The notes under the pieces were generated by a model that searched no databases, had not been told where the DNA came from, and saw only the letters and a list, made by a program, of their open reading frames with translations. A program made the translations under genes and the position numbers. Shown piece by piece: positions 8,694 through 19,954 of a stretch of DNA of 64,000 nucleotides (the first letter of the stretch is position 1; every line of letters starts with the position of its first letter). Origin of the DNA: Thermoleophilia bacterium (GTDB lineage: Bacteria; Actinomycetota; Thermoleophilia; Gaiellales; Gaiellaceae); contig JADLFG010000015.1 in the NCBI GenBank assembly GCA_020845695.1, positions 1 through 64,000 on the forward strand. The letters are read 5' to 3'.

Positions 8694-9596
8694 ATGGCGT
8701 CCCAGCAGGACCTCAAGCGGCGGATCCGCTCGGTCCGCAACACGCGCAAGATCACGAAGGCGATGGAGCTCGTCGCCGGCGCGCGCCTGCGGCGGGCGGA
8801 GGCGCGTATCCAGGCGATGCGCCCCTACGCCGACCGGATGCGCGAGCTGATGATCGGCACCGCGCGCGCGGCCGGACCGGCGGCCCGTCACCCGTTGCTC
8901 GAGGAGCGGGCGGAGGTGCAGCGGGTCGCGCTGCTCGCCGTCACCGGCGACCGGGGCCTCGCCGGCCCGTTCAACACCCAGGTCTTGCGCCGCGCGTTCG
9001 CGCTCGAGCGCGAGCTCCGCGCCGGCGGGCAGGAGCCGGTCTGGCTGGTCGTCGGCAAGAAGGGCCGCTCGACGCTCTCGTTTCGCCGCTACGAGCTCGC
9101 GGGCTCGTGGGTCGGGTTCACCGACCGGCCCGCCTACTCCGACGCCGGCGCGATCACCCACCGGGTCAGCGAGTTGTTCACGAGTGGGCAGGCCGACCGC
9201 GTCGTGCTCGTCTACAACCGCTACATCTCCCCGCTCAGCCAGGAGGTCGAGACGATCGACCTGCTGCCCGTGCCGCGCCGCGCGCTCGAGGATGGCGAGG
9301 AGGCGAAGACCCCCTACGAGGTCGCGCTCGAGGGTGACTTCATCTACGAGCCCGAGCCGGAGGAGATCCTGGCGCGGCTGCTCCCGACCTACGTCGAGAC
9401 GACGATCTACCGGGCGCTGCTCGAGTCGGCGGCGTCCGAGCTCGGCGCCCGCATGACCGCGATGCGAAACGCCTCGAAGAACGCGGAGGAGCTGATCGAC
9501 CGCCTCACGCTCGACATGAACCGGGCCCGTCAGGCCGAGATCACCCGGGAGATCCTCGAGGTCGTCGGCGGCGCGGACGCGCTCGAGTACGGGTAG
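8694..9596 (+). CDS. atpG: F-type ATP synthase subunit gamma
   Basis: A 300-residue central shaft subunit. The N-terminal helix (QDLKRRIRSVRNTRKITKAM) and the C-terminal helix (ELGARMTAMRNASKNAEELI) form the coiled coil rotating inside the alpha3-beta3 ring; the middle is the Rossmann-like bulge. It ends the first ATP synthase block. The usual next genes, atpD and atpC, are missing here and lie at 18515-20380. Confidence 0.95.
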   Translation: MASQQDLKRRIRSVRNTRKITKAMELVAGARLRRAEARIQAMRPYADRMRELMIGTARAAGPAARHPLLEERAEVQRVALLAVTGDRGLAGPFNTQVLRRAFALERELRAGGQEPVWLVVGKKGRSTLSFRRYELAGSWVGFTDRPAYSDAGAITHRVSELFTSGQADRVVLVYNRYISPLSQEVETIDLLPVPRRALEDGEEAKTPYEVALEGDFIYEPEPEEILARLLPTYVETTIYRALLESAASELGARMTAMRNASKNAEELIDRLTLDMNRARQAEITREILEVVGGADALEYG

Positions 9597-9621
9597 GCCC
9601 GGCGCCGGCACCCCGCCGGGC
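9597..9621. terminator. Hairpin after atpG
   Basis: Arms GCCCGGCG (9597-9604) and CGCCGGGC (9614-9621) form a stem starting at the atpG stop. There is no T-run, so it is a weak candidate for the end of the first ATP synthase block. Confidence 0.35.
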
Positions 9622-9671
9622 GGGGCGGGCGGGTCAGAGCCGGACGCCCACGGAGCGAGTCGACCCGTTCA

Positions 9672-9751
9672 GACGTGTCCGGGGGCCTGGCCCCCGGACG
9701 TGCCTTTCCGGGACGTGTCTGGGGGCCAGGCCCCGGGACGTGCCTTTCCGG
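9672..9751. repeat. Two 40-bp tandem repeats, each with an internal palindrome
   Basis: Units begin at 9672 and 9712 with GACGTGTC and carry a palindrome centred on GGGGGCC-GGCCCC, followed by GGACGTGCCTTTCCGG. A third partial unit is suggested by GGGACGGAC. They occupy the 388-nt gap (9597-9984) between atpG and dppC, which shows no supported gene. They look like mobile palindromic (REP-like) repeats. Confidence 0.7.
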
Positions 9752-9926
9752 GACGGACATGGGCGGGATCCGCGGCCGGGCGGGCTGCGCGGCCGCGCCC
9801 GAGAATGGGGGGACGATCCCTCGCTTCGCGCGGTTGCGGCGCGGCACGGGGTCATCCGTCGGCTCGATCACGAGCGTGCCCAGCTCCTGCCCCAGCTCCA
9901 TGCATCCCCAAGGATCGCACGCCGTG

Positions 9927-9955
9927 TTCACATCTGTCTCGCAGCGCGTTAGAGT
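9927..9955 (+). promoter_or_regulatory. Promoter of the peptide transporter operon
   Basis: TTCACA (9927-9932), a 17-nt spacer and TAGAGT (9950-9955) lie about 30 nt before ATG 9985. This is one of the few places with both boxes recognisable. Confidence 0.5.
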
Positions 9956-9984
9956 TCGTCGGTCTTGAGCGGAGACGAGCAGGC

Positions 9985-10947
9985 ATGACGTCCCTCGCCG
10001 GGCCGGTCGAGTCCGCGCCGCTCGTCGCCCAGGTCGCGGGGAAGTCGCCGCGCCAGCTCTTCTGGGAGCGCTTCCGAAAAGACCGGGCGGCGCTCAGCGG
10101 GCTGGCCGTAATCGTGCTCCTGACCCTGATCGCGGTCTTCGCCGGCGTGATCGGAAAGCACCTCGTCGGCCACGGCCCGAACGACCTCTTCCAGCGCGAG
10201 ATGACCGACGAGTTCGGGCTGCCGCTCGGGCCGAACTCGGAGTTCTGGTTCGGCGCCGACACGGCCGGGCGCGACCTGTTCGTGCGGGTGCTCTACGGGG
10301 CTCGCACGTCCCTGATCATCGCCCTCGCCGCGACCGGGATCGCGGTCTTCATCGGCGTCGTGCTCGGGACCGCAGCCGGGTATTTCCGCGGGATCGCGGA
10401 CACGGTCGTGTCGCGGATCACCGACATCATCCTGGCGCTGCCCCTACTGCTCCTCGCGATCGGGATCGCCGCCGCCTGCGGCACGACGAAGGAAGGCTGC
10501 CTGAACGGGGCGATCGAGCCGGGCTTCTCGCTCGTCGTCTTCATCATCGCTCTCTTCTCGTGGCCGTACATCGCGCGGATCGTGCGCGGCAACGTGCTCT
10601 CGATCCGGGAGAAGGAGTACATCGAGGCGGCGCGCTCGCTCGGGGCCGGGCACGCGCGGATCATGTTCCGGGAGGTGCTCCCGAACCTGTTCGCGCCGAT
10701 CATCGTCTATTCGACGCTCCTCATCCCGAGCAATATCCTGTTCGAGGCGGCACTCTCGTTCCTCGGCCTCGGAGTCCCTCAGGAGACGCCGTCCTGGGGG
10801 CGGATGCTCTCCGACGCGGCCGGGGTTTTCGACGTCGCCTGGTGGCTGATGTTCTTCCCGGGCCTTTTCCTCGTCGCGACCACGCTTGCCTTCAACCTCG
10901 TCGGCGACGGGCTGCGCGACGCGCTCGACCCGAGGACTGGGAGGTGA
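9985..10947 (+). CDS. dppC: Peptide/nickel-type ABC transporter permease (DppC/OppC family)
   Basis: A 320-residue inner-membrane permease. The N-terminus carries the DppC-type opening (SPRQLFWERFRKDRAALSG) ahead of the first helix, and the EAA loop that docks the ATPase reads EAARSLGAGHARIMFREVLPN. Six hydrophobic segments are visible. It is the first gene of a five-gene importer, in the unusual order permease, binding protein, second permease, two ATPases. ATG 9985 follows a plausible promoter; the frame is open to 9700 through repeats and is not coding there. Confidence 0.92.
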   Translation: MTSLAGPVESAPLVAQVAGKSPRQLFWERFRKDRAALSGLAVIVLLTLIAVFAGVIGKHLVGHGPNDLFQREMTDEFGLPLGPNSEFWFGADTAGRDLFVRVLYGARTSLIIALAATGIAVFIGVVLGTAAGYFRGIADTVVSRITDIILALPLLLLAIGIAAACGTTKEGCLNGAIEPGFSLVVFIIALFSWPYIARIVRGNVLSIREKEYIEAARSLGAGHARIMFREVLPNLFAPIIVYSTLLIPSNILFEAALSFLGLGVPQETPSWGRMLSDAAGVFDVAWWLMFFPGLFLVATTLAFNLVGDGLRDALDPRTGR

Positions 10948-11066
10948 AACGGGCCACATCGCGATTCGCTAACTTCCGTCGAGGCCCGTCGTCAATTGCA
11001 GGCGGAACAGGTCCGGGCTCGCCGTTTCAGGGGAAGCGGCCCGGCGTCAACCAAGAGGGGGTACAC

Positions 11067-13001
11067 GTGAGACCTTGGAAAGCTCTGGCGATCCTGGTGG
11101 TAGCGCTCGGGCTCGCGGTCGCTGCCGCAGGCTGCGGCGGCGACGACGGCGGCGAGGCGACGCCCGAGACGACGGCGACCGAGCCGGCCGAGACGGAGGC
11201 GACGGAGCCGGCCGAGACCGGCGAGGAGCCTCCGGCCACGACCGAGGAGGAGCCTCCGCCGGAGGAGGGCCCGCAGCCCGGCGGCACCTACCGCGTCGAC
11301 TGGGAGGAGACGTTCGGCTTCACGGGCGGCTTCGACCCGGTCGGTGAGTACCTCGGCGAGGCGTTCGGGGTCTACTCGAACCTGCTCGTCCGCACGCTCC
11401 TCGGCTACCGCCACACGGCCGGGGCCGCCGGCAACGAGCTGATTCCCGATCTCGCCGTCGACATGGGCACGGTCTCGGACGACGGGCTCACGTACACGTA
11501 CACGCTGAAGGACGGGATCATGTTCGGCCCGCCGCTCAGCCGCGAGATCACGTCAGCCGACGTCGCCTACGCGTTCGAGCGGATCGGCACCGAGTCGCTC
11601 GTTGCCCAGTACGGCTTCTACTACTCGGTGATCGAGGGAATGGCCGAGTTCACCGCCGGCGAGGCCGACACGATCTCCGGGATCCAGACCCCGGACGACA
11701 AGACGATCGTGTTCACGCTGACCGCGCCGACGGGCGACTTCCCCTTCCGGATCGCGATGCCGGCGGCGGGCCCCGCCCCCCGCGAGGTCGCGAGCTGCTT
11801 CAGCGAGGCCGGCGAGTACGGCCGCTACCTGATCTCGTCCGGCCCGTACATGATCGAGGGCTCCGACGCGCTCGACGCGTCGAGCTGCGACACGCTCGAG
11901 CCGATCGCGGGCTTCGACCCGAACACGTCGCTGACGCTCGTGCGCAACCCTGACTACGACCCGGCGACCGACACGCCGGAGGCGCGCGAGAACTTCGTCG
12001 ACCGCTTCGAGTTCGCGATCAACTCGAACCCCGACGACATCTTCAACAAGATCAAGGCCGGCGAGCTCGAGGACTCGGTCGCGAGCGAGCCGCCGAAGGT
12101 GCTCCGTGAGTACCTCACGAACGAGGAGCTGACCCCGTCCCTCCACATCAACGCGGGCGACCGCACGTGGTACATCACGCTCAACCTGACCCAGCCCCCG
12201 TTCGACGACATCCACGTGCGCAAGGCCGTGAACCTCGTCATGGACAAGGAGGGGCTGCGCCGGGCCTGGGGCGGCGAGACCGCCGGCGAGATCGCCACGC
12301 ACATCATCCCGGACGCGATGCTGAACGAGACCCTCGCCGACTACGACCCCTACCCGTCCGAGGGCTACGCGGGCGACGCCGCGGCGGCGATGGAGGAGAT
12401 GAAGCAGTCCAAGTACGACACGGACAAGGACGGGATCTGCGACGCGCCCGAGTGCAAGGACGTCCTGTTCGTGACGGAGGCCGACCGGCTGCGTCAGGAC
12501 ATGATGCCGCCGACCAGCGCGTCGCTCGAGCAGATCGGGATCACCCTCAAGGTGCGTTCGGTCGAGGGCGCCTACCCGGTGATCCAGGACGTCTCCAAGA
12601 ACGTCCCCGCGTCCGGGCGGCCCGGCTGGGGCAAGGACTACGCCGACGCCTCGACGTTCATGGTCCTGTTCGACAGCCGCTCCACCCTGCCGACCGGGAA
12701 CATCAACTACTCGCTGGTCGGGCTGACGGCCGAGCAGGCCGCGAAGATCAAGGCCTCCGGCACGATCGAGGGCATCCCCAGCGTGGACGCCGACATCGAC
12801 GCCTGCAACGAGATCCCCGTGGGCGACGAGCGGCTCCAGTGCTGGGCCGACCTCGACGTGAAGCTGATGGAAGAGGTCGTCCCCTGGATCCCCTACCTCG
12901 ACGCGTCCGCGACCCAGATCACGGGTCCGACCGTGACGAAGTGGGACTTCGATCAGTTCTCCGGCACGATCGCCTACGCGCACGTCGCGGTGGCGCAGTA
13001 G
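11067..13001 (+). CDS. dppA: Peptide-type ABC transporter substrate-binding lipoprotein (SBP family 5)
   Basis: A 644-residue extracytoplasmic binding protein, larger than usual for this family (about 530-600). The signal peptide ends in a lipobox with Cys23 (LAVAAAGC), so it should be lipid-anchored. Residues about 24-70 are a Thr/Glu/Pro-rich linker. The family-5 fold follows from GGTYRVDWEETFGF, with the characteristic YTYTLKDGIMFGPP and DIHVRKAVNLVMDK segments. Substrate is probably an oligopeptide, but family-5 proteins also bind nickel, sugars and other ligands. The GTG start follows a G-rich ribosome site (AAGAGGGGG). Confidence 0.9.
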   Translation: MRPWKALAILVVALGLAVAAAGCGGDDGGEATPETTATEPAETEATEPAETGEEPPATTEEEPPPEEGPQPGGTYRVDWEETFGFTGGFDPVGEYLGEAFGVYSNLLVRTLLGYRHTAGAAGNELIPDLAVDMGTVSDDGLTYTYTLKDGIMFGPPLSREITSADVAYAFERIGTESLVAQYGFYYSVIEGMAEFTAGEADTISGIQTPDDKTIVFTLTAPTGDFPFRIAMPAAGPAPREVASCFSEAGEYGRYLISSGPYMIEGSDALDASSCDTLEPIAGFDPNTSLTLVRNPDYDPATDTPEARENFVDRFEFAINSNPDDIFNKIKAGELEDSVASEPPKVLREYLTNEELTPSLHINAGDRTWYITLNLTQPPFDDIHVRKAVNLVMDKEGLRRAWGGETAGEIATHIIPDAMLNETLADYDPYPSEGYAGDAAAAMEEMKQSKYDTDKDGICDAPECKDVLFVTEADRLRQDMMPPTSASLEQIGITLKVRSVEGAYPVIQDVSKNVPASGRPGWGKDYADASTFMVLFDSRSTLPTGNINYSLVGLTAEQAAKIKASGTIEGIPSVDADIDACNEIPVGDERLQCWADLDVKLMEEVVPWIPYLDASATQITGPTVTKWDFDQFSGTIAYAHVAVAQ

Positions 13002-13025
13002 ACCGGAGCGACGTCGCAGGCACGA

Positions 13026-13056
13026 GGGAGGGCCGCCACGCCGGGGCGGCCCTCCC
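13026..13056. terminator. 12-bp perfect hairpin between dppA and dppB
   Basis: Arms GGGAGGGCCGCC (13026-13037) and GGCGGCCCTCCC (13045-13056) enclose a 7-nt loop. Only a short C/T tail follows. It probably ends or attenuates the dppCA transcript; the next gene has its own leaderless promoter. Confidence 0.6.
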
Positions 13057-13090
13057 CGTTCCCCCGGTGGTGATGCGCCCATGCGAGCGA

Positions 13091-13102
13091 TAGGCTAGAC
13101 CG
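13091..13102 (+). promoter_or_regulatory. Leaderless promoter of dppB
   Basis: TAGGCT (13091-13096) lies 6 nt before GTG 13103. Together with the upstream hairpin it suggests separate transcription of dppBDF. Confidence 0.5.
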
Positions 13103-14086
13103 GTGGCGGCCTACATCGTCCGTCGTCTGATCTGGGTGATCGTCGTCCTGCTCGCGGTGACGCTGATCACGTTCGCGATCTTCTACCTGCTCCCGACCGG
13201 CGACCCGGCCGTCAGGTTCGCGGGCAAGTCGCCGACGCCCGAGGTGCTCGAGGAGGTCCGCCGCCAGTTCGGGCTCGACAAGCCCTGGTACGCGCAGTAC
13301 TGGCGCTTCCTCGGCGACCTCGTCACCGGCGACGAGCACGGCTGGCCCGGGCTCGGCTTCTCGTTCGACACGAGAATCCCGGTCCGCGAAGAGCTGATCG
13401 AGCGGGCGCCAAGGACGCTCTCGCTCGCGCTGGGAGCCGCCGTCGTGTGGCTGATCCTCGGGGTCACGATCGGCGTCATCTCGGCGCTGCGCCGGGGCAG
13501 GCTGCTCGACCGGGCGGCGATGGGATTCGCGCTCTTCGGGGTCTCGGCGCCAGTCTTCTGGCTCGGCCTGATGGCGCTGTGGCTGTTCGCGGAGACAGGG
13601 GGCGGGCCCGACTGGCTCCACTTCTTACCGGGTACCGGCTACGTCGAGTTCTCCGAGAGCCCGTCGGGGTGGTTCACCCACCTCGTCATGCCCTGGGTCG
13701 TGCTCGCGCTGCTCTACGCGGCGTTCTACGCCCGCATGACGCGCGGGAACCTGCTCGAGGCGATGGGCGAGGACTACATTCGCACGGCCCGCGCCAAGGG
13801 TCTGAGCGAGCGCCGGGTCGTCTTCAAGCACGGCCTGCGGGCGAGCCTGACCCCGGTCGTGACGATGTTCGGGATGGACATCGCCCTGCTCGTCGGCGGC
13901 GCCGTGATCACGGAGACCGTGTTCAACCTGCAGGGGCTCGGTGCCTGGGCGGTCCGGGCGACCTTCAACCAGGACCTGCCGGCCGTCGTCGCCGTCGTCG
14001 TCGTCAGCGCCGTCGCGGTCGCGCTCATGAACCTGGTCGTCGACATCGTCTACGCGTGGCTCGATCCGAGGGTGAGATACCAGTGA
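13103..14086 (+). CDS. dppB: Peptide-type ABC transporter permease (DppB/OppB family)
   Basis: A 327-residue permease. It opens with AAYIVRRLIWVIVVLLAVTLITF, the typical first helix of DppB proteins, and continues with FYLLPTGDPAVRFAG, the conserved periplasmic start motif. The EAA loop is RTARAKGLSERRVVFKHGLR. Six membrane segments are visible. It pairs with DppC to form the channel. GTG 13103 follows a -10 box by 6 nt. Confidence 0.92.
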   Translation: MAAYIVRRLIWVIVVLLAVTLITFAIFYLLPTGDPAVRFAGKSPTPEVLEEVRRQFGLDKPWYAQYWRFLGDLVTGDEHGWPGLGFSFDTRIPVREELIERAPRTLSLALGAAVVWLILGVTIGVISALRRGRLLDRAAMGFALFGVSAPVFWLGLMALWLFAETGGGPDWLHFLPGTGYVEFSESPSGWFTHLVMPWVVLALLYAAFYARMTRGNLLEAMGEDYIRTARAKGLSERRVVFKHGLRASLTPVVTMFGMDIALLVGGAVITETVFNLQGLGAWAVRATFNQDLPAVVAVVVVSAVAVALMNLVVDIVYAWLDPRVRYQ

Positions 14087-14095
14087 GGAGGGTCG

Positions 14096-15124
14096 ATGGC
14101 TGACGGCGAGGTGCTGCTCGACGTCTCGGGCTTGTCGGTGCGCTTTCCCACGGCCGACGGCGTCGTCCACGCCGTCGACGACCTCTCGTTCAGGGTGCGC
14201 CGGGGCGAGACGTTCGGGATCGTCGGCGAGTCCGGCTCCGGCAAGAGCGTCACGAACCTCGCCCTGCTCGGCCTGCTCAACCGCAGCGCCACGCGAATCG
14301 AGGGGACGGCGCTGTTCAAGGGTCGCGATCTCCTGACGATGCAAAACGACGAGCTGCGCCGGATCCGCGGCAAGGAGATCGCGATGATCTTCCAGGATCC
14401 GTTCGCCTGCCTGCATCCGATGTACCGGGTCGGCGACCAGCTCGTCGAGGCGATCCGGGCGCACGAGCACGTGCCGCGCCGGCAGGCGGCCGAGCGGGCG
14501 ATCGAGGTGCTCGCCGCGGTCGGGATCCCCAAGCCGAGGGAGCGCTTCCGCGACTACCCGCACCAGTACTCGGGCGGCATGCGCCAGCGCGCGATGATCG
14601 CGATGGCCCTGCTCCTCAACCCGGACGTGCTGATCGCCGACGAGCCGACGACCGCGCTCGATGTCACCGTCCAGGCGCAGATCCTCGAGCTGATCGACCG
14701 GGTCAAGAAGGAGTTCGACATCGCGGTCGTCCTGATCACCCACGACCTCGGTGTGATCGCGGAGGTCGCCCAGACGGTGATGGTGATGTACGCGGGCCGC
14801 GCGATGGAGCAGGGCCCGCGCCAGCGGGTGTTCGGCACGCCGTTGCACCCCTACACGTGGGGGCTGCTCGAGTCGATCCCGCACGTCGACCAGAAGGTGT
14901 CGCGGCTCGTGCCGATCGAGGGCGCCCCGCCGTCGCTCATCTTCGTGCCGCCCGGCTGCCCGTTCCACCCGCGCTGCCCGCACCGCTTCGAGCTCTGCGA
15001 CCAGAAGCGGCCGGAGTTCCGAGACCGCGGCGGCGGGCACGAGGAGGCCTGCCACCTCGCCGCCGACGAGAAGCGAACGCTCTGGGCGCAGCGACGTGAG
15101 CGCTTCGCGGTCGCGGCGGTATGA
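14096..15124 (+). CDS. dppD: Peptide-type ABC transporter ATPase (DppD/OppD family)
   Basis: A 342-residue ATPase. Walker A is GESGSGKS, the ABC signature is [12 protein letters not shown], Walker B is [11 protein letters not shown], and the switch His is in LITHDLG. The C-terminal extension has the Cys-rich oligopeptide-transporter motif ([15 protein letters not shown]). The ribosome site GAGGAGGG precedes ATG 14096, and the gene overlaps dppF by 4 nt (ATGA). Confidence 0.94.
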   Translation: MADGEVLLDVSGLSVRFPTADGVVHAVDDLSFRVRRGETFGIVGESGSGKSVTNLALLGLLNRSATRIEGTALFKGRDLLTMQNDELRRIRGKEIAMIFQDPFACLHPMYRVGDQLVEAIRAHEHVPRRQAAERAIEVLAAVGIPKPRERFRDYPHQYSGGMRQRAMIAMALLLNPDVLIADEPTTALDVTVQAQILELIDRVKKEFDIAVVLITHDLGVIAEVAQTVMVMYAGRAMEQGPRQRVFGTPLHPYTWGLLESIPHVDQKVSRLVPIEGAPPSLIFVPPGCPFHPRCPHRFELCDQKRPEFRDRGGGHEEACHLAADEKRTLWAQRRERFAVAAV

Positions 15125-16203
15125 GCGAGGTCGCGACACCGGCGGCCGTCCCCGGCACCCGGCCCGCGGGCGGCGAGCCGCTCGTCGAGGTCGAGGGCCT
15201 GACGAAGCGCTTTCCGATCCACCGCGGCCTGCTCCAGCGGACGGTCGGCCACGTGCACGCCGTCGAGGACGTGACGTTCGCGATCCGCCGCGGCGAGACC
15301 CTCGGGCTCGTCGGCGAGTCCGGTTGCGGCAAGTCGACGACCGCACGGCTGATTCTCAAGCTGCTCGAGGCGACGGAGGGGACGATCAGGTTCGAGGGCA
15401 GGGACATCACCCGCCTCTCCGCGCGAGAGATGCGTCCGCTCAGGCGCGAGATCCAGATGGTCTTCCAGGACCCGTACTCGTCGCTGAACCCGCGCCAGAC
15501 CGTCGGGCAGATCATCGGCACCCCGTTCGCGATCCACGGCACCGACGGGTCGGCCAAGAGCAGGGTGCAGGAGCTGATGGCGCGGGCCGGCCTGAACCCC
15601 GAGCACTACAACCGCTATCCGCACGAGTTCTCGGGCGGGCAGCGGCAGCGGATCGGCGTCGCGCGGGCGCTCGCTCTCTCCCCGAAGGTGATCGTCTGCG
15701 ACGAGCCCGTCTCCGCGCTCGACGTCTCGATCCAGGCGCAGATCCTGAACCTCCTGCTCTCGCTCCAGCACGACTTCGACCTCACCTACCTGTTCATCTC
15801 GCACGACCTCGGCGTCGTCCGCCACGTGTCGGACCGGATCGCGGTCATGTACCTCGGGCGGATCGTGGAGCTCGGCGCTGCCGGCGACGTCTACGGGTCG
15901 CCCGGGCACCCGTACACGGCGGCGCTGCTCTCGGCAGTGCCGACCGGCGAAGCGGGCGGCGAGATGAGGCGGGAGCGGATCATCCTCACCGGCGACGTCC
16001 CGTCACCGGTCGACCCGCCGCCCGGCTGCGCGTTCCATCCGCGCTGCCCGAAAGCGCGACTCGTGAGCGGCTCGCCGGACGAGGTGCCCGAGAGCTGCCG
16101 GACCGAGATCCCACCGCTGGCGGACTCCGGCGGCAGGCAGCTCGTCGCGTGCTGGTACCGGCTCCGGCCGGGCGAGGAGCTCAAGCGGGTGACGACCGGC
16201 TAG
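15121..16203 (+). CDS. dppF: Peptide-type ABC transporter ATPase (DppF/OppF family)
   Basis: A 360-residue second ATPase of the importer. Walker A is GESGCGKST, the signature is [15 protein letters not shown], Walker B is [11 protein letters not shown], and the C-terminal domain again ends in a Cys-rich motif ([16 protein letters not shown]). The TAG stop lies inside the CTAG target duplication of the adjacent insertion sequence, so the protein was not altered by the insertion. Confidence 0.94.
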   Translation: MSEVATPAAVPGTRPAGGEPLVEVEGLTKRFPIHRGLLQRTVGHVHAVEDVTFAIRRGETLGLVGESGCGKSTTARLILKLLEATEGTIRFEGRDITRLSAREMRPLRREIQMVFQDPYSSLNPRQTVGQIIGTPFAIHGTDGSAKSRVQELMARAGLNPEHYNRYPHEFSGGQRQRIGVARALALSPKVIVCDEPVSALDVSIQAQILNLLLSLQHDFDLTYLFISHDLGVVRHVSDRIAVMYLGRIVELGAAGDVYGSPGHPYTAALLSAVPTGEAGGEMRRERIILTGDVPSPVDPPPGCAFHPRCPKARLVSGSPDEVPESCRTEIPPLADSGGRQLVACWYRLRPGEELKRVTTG

Positions 16204-17846
16204 GAGCCTGGGGCGGTAACGGCGACCGGGGCGTTCCGGACGGCGCAATCGTCGGCTGAGCAGCTGAAGCGCGTCGTGAGCGAGCGGACGGCGGCCGCGA
16301 GTGTTGCGCGCGGGCGCCGTCTCGCTGCTGGAGCGCCTTCGGCATCTCGGCTTTCCTTTCGGATCAGGGCGAGGCCGCCAGCCCGGTGCAGCTTGAGCAG
16401 GTTGTGGACGGCACAGGTGAAGCGCCACTGGCCGCGGGCGGCCTGTTTGCCGCGCAAGAGCAGCCTGCGTCCGTTCTGGACTGTGTCGATCTGGCCGAAG
16501 ACCGGCTCGACGATCGCCTTGCGCCGGCTGTAGACGGCGCGCCCCTTCTTCGTTCGCAGTTTGCGCGCCATCCGCTGCTTGGGCGTCGCGGTCTTCGGGA
16601 TCGGCCCGCGCGGGGCGGGCGGCTGTGGCTCGGAGTGCTTGAAACGACCGGTGGCGATGTGGGGGTCGAGTCCGTGCCCTAGAGTGATGCGGACGTTGTC
16701 CTCGGAGAAGTAGCCGGCGTCGGCGGAGAGCGTCGCGTCAGCCGGCAGCTGGGCGCCGATCGCCTCGAGGTTGTCGCCCAGCTGCTCGAGCGCCGGCTCG
16801 AGCTGGCGCGCGTCCGGTGCCTCGTCGGAGAGCTCGGCCGCGACGACCACCTGCGCCTTCGCATCGACGACCGCTTGGCCGCTGTAGCACTGGTGGTAGG
16901 AGCCGTCCGAGGTCTTCATGATCTTCGACTCCGGATCGGTGAAGTTGCGCTGCGCCTTCGGCCTCGGCTTGAACGGGTCGCGCCCGTCGCGCGGCGGCCG
17001 CGGCCTCCTGCCCTGCGCCTCCAGCTCGGCGCGGCGCGCCTGCTCGGCCGCGCGCGCCTCCGCCTCGAGCGCCTCCTTCGCCTTGCGGATCCGCTCGAGC
17101 CGCTGCTCGCGCCGCCGGAGATCGTCGGGCAGCTCGTCACCGCGGCGGTCGAGCCCGTAGCGTTCGTCCTCGGCGGCGTCTGTCGCCTCCGCCTCCTCCA
17201 AAAGCGCCCGCACGTTGGCGCGGATCACCGCGATCTCAGCCTCAAGCTGCGCCTCCGCCTGCACCATCCGCTCGTAGCTCATCGCCTTGTGCCGAGAGGC
17301 GTTCGCGCGCAGCTTCGTCCCGTCGAGAGCGAGGCTGCCGAGGCCGACGAGGCCCGCCTGCCCACACAGCCGCAGCGTCTGCACGAACAGCTCGCCCAGC
17401 GCCTCCAGATGCCGCTTGCGAAACCGCGCGATCGAGCGGTAGTCGGGATGCTGGTCGACGCAGAGCATCCGCACCGCCACGTCCCGATAGGTCGCCTGCT
17501 CCAGCTTGCGCGAGGAGACGACGCCCGTCGCGTAGCCATAGAGCAGAAGCTTCACCAGCAGGCGCGGGTCGTACGGCGGGTAGCCGCGCTCCCCCTCGTA
17601 ATCGGCATAGATCGCCGACAGATCCAGCGTTCCCGACTCGGCCAAGTCGGAGACGAAGTGCGCCAGGTCGCCCTCCGGCACCCACTCCCGTAGATCGGGG
17701 GCCATCAAGAGCAGCTGATCCGGGTCGTAGGGGCGAAACGTCTTCTCCTCGCCCGCCGGCCGCCGCCCCTCGACCACCGCCTCGCGCTCGACCTCGACCA
17801 GGCGCTCCTGCTCACCAACCGCCTCCGCTGCCGCCACGACCGTCAT
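16200..17846 (-). CDS. IS1182-like DDE transposase
   Basis: A 548-residue transposase. The N-terminal domain ([20 protein letters not shown], then [16 protein letters not shown] and [13 protein letters not shown]) is the DUF772-type domain of IS1182/IS5-like elements. The DDE triad probably lies in [12 protein letters not shown] (Asp), [11 protein letters not shown] (Asp) and [14 protein letters not shown] (Glu). A Lys/Arg/Glu-rich coiled insertion separates the first two. ATG 17846 has a strong ribosome site (AAGGAGGAGG). Its TAG stop (16200-16202) lies in the CTAG target duplication, so the element supplies no stop of its own at that position. Confidence 0.93.
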   Translation of the reverse strand: MTVVAAAEAVGEQERLVEVEREAVVEGRRPAGEEKTFRPYDPDQLLLMAPDLREWVPEGDLAHFVSDLAESGTLDLSAIYADYEGERGYPPYDPRLLVKLLLYGYATGVVSSRKLEQATYRDVAVRMLCVDQHPDYRSIARFRKRHLEALGELFVQTLRLCGQAGLVGLGSLALDGTKLRANASRHKAMSYERMVQAEAQLEAEIAVIRANVRALLEEAEATDAAEDERYGLDRRGDELPDDLRRREQRLERIRKAKEALEAEARAAEQARRAELEAQGRRPRPPRDGRDPFKPRPKAQRNFTDPESKIMKTSDGSYHQCYSGQAVVDAKAQVVVAAELSDEAPDARQLEPALEQLGDNLEAIGAQLPADATLSADAGYFSEDNVRITLGHGLDPHIATGRFKHSEPQPPAPRGPIPKTATPKQRMARKLRTKKGRAVYSRRKAIVEPVFGQIDTVQNGRRLLLRGKQAARGQWRFTCAVHNLLKLHRAGGLALIRKESRDAEGAPAARRRPRATLAAAVRSLTTRFSCSADDCAVRNAPVAVTAPGS

Positions 17847-17921
17847 CGCCTCCTCCTTGACCCGATGCCAAGAAAGACGCTAGGACCCCGGCCGGATGGA
17901 CCCCGTTACTGACCCAGGCTC
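16204..17921 (-). mobile_element. IS1182-family-like insertion sequence
   Basis: A 1718-bp element. Its ends are inverted repeats: the first 19 nt read inward from each end (GAGCCTGGG...GTAACGG) match at 17 of 19 positions. It is flanked by the direct repeat CTAG at 16200-16203 and 17922-17925, taken as the target-site duplication. One intact transposase gene fills the element on the minus strand. The near-perfect ends and intact gene suggest a fairly recent insertion. Confidence 0.9.
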
Positions 17922-17978
17922 CTAGGCACGTCGCGCTAACCTCCGCGGGCGGGTATCGTCGCATGGGGTAGGGAGACG

Positions 17979-18410
17979 ATGGTCAGGGAACCGCTCGATC
18001 CGGATCGGACCTGCGCGCGCGCTCGCGAGTGGGCGTCGCTTCAGCTCGACGGTGAGCTGTCCGAGCTCGAGCGGTTGCTCTTGCAGCGCCATCTCGCCCG
18101 CTGTGAGGACTGCCGGACGTTCGCCGGCAGCGCCGCCGCGATCGCTCGCCTGCTGCGAACGGCGCCGCAGGAGCGCCCCGCCCTGCCGGTCGTACCCGGG
18201 GCTCGGCCGGCGCGCTCGCGTGCCCGCTACGGGGTCGCGGCGGCCGCCGCTGCACTCGTGCTGGCCGGGGCCGGCGTCGGCACCCTGGTCGCCTCGCTCG
18301 GTGACGATAGCTCCCCCGGGCAGCGCCCCGCACCGACGGAGATCGCCCAGCTCCCGCCCGAGCCGCCGCCGCTTCAGACCGAGACGACGCCAACGGTCCA
18401 GAACGTCTGA
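17979..18410 (+). CDS. Zinc-finger (zf-HC2) single-pass membrane protein, anti-sigma-like
   Basis: A 143-residue protein. Residues about 12-48 carry the HC2 zinc-finger pattern ending HLARCEDCRTF (His-x3-Cys-x2-Cys), typical of anti-sigma factors of the RsrA/ZAS type. A membrane helix follows (about 78-100), then a Pro-rich outer segment. In this fold the finger domain usually sequesters an ECF sigma factor, but none is encoded nearby, so either the partner is elsewhere or the domain has another role. It lies between the insertion sequence and atpD. Confidence 0.75.
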   Translation: MVREPLDPDRTCARAREWASLQLDGELSELERLLLQRHLARCEDCRTFAGSAAAIARLLRTAPQERPALPVVPGARPARSRARYGVAAAAAALVLAGAGVGTLVASLGDDSSPGQRPAPTEIAQLPPEPPPLQTETTPTVQNV

Positions 18411-18452
18411 GCCCCCGCGGTCGCTTGTAGCGTCGCAACTCGGCTGGTCGGG

Positions 18453-18458
18453 TAGACT
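18453..18458 (+). promoter_or_regulatory. Promoter -10 box of atpDC
   Basis: TAGACT, with an expected transcript start near 18465 and a leader of about 50 nt that carries AAGGAG (18505-18510) before ATG 18515. It gives the displaced atpDC pair its own promoter. Confidence 0.45.
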
Positions 18459-18481
18459 CCCGTCGAGTTTGTAACACCTGA

Positions 18482-19948
<1,467 letters not shown>

Positions 19949-19954
19949 CCTGTC

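Noticed and set aside
16276..17693. Plus-strand open frames inside the insertion sequence
   Set aside because: Arg/Leu-rich antisense shadows of the transposase, which has all expected motifs.
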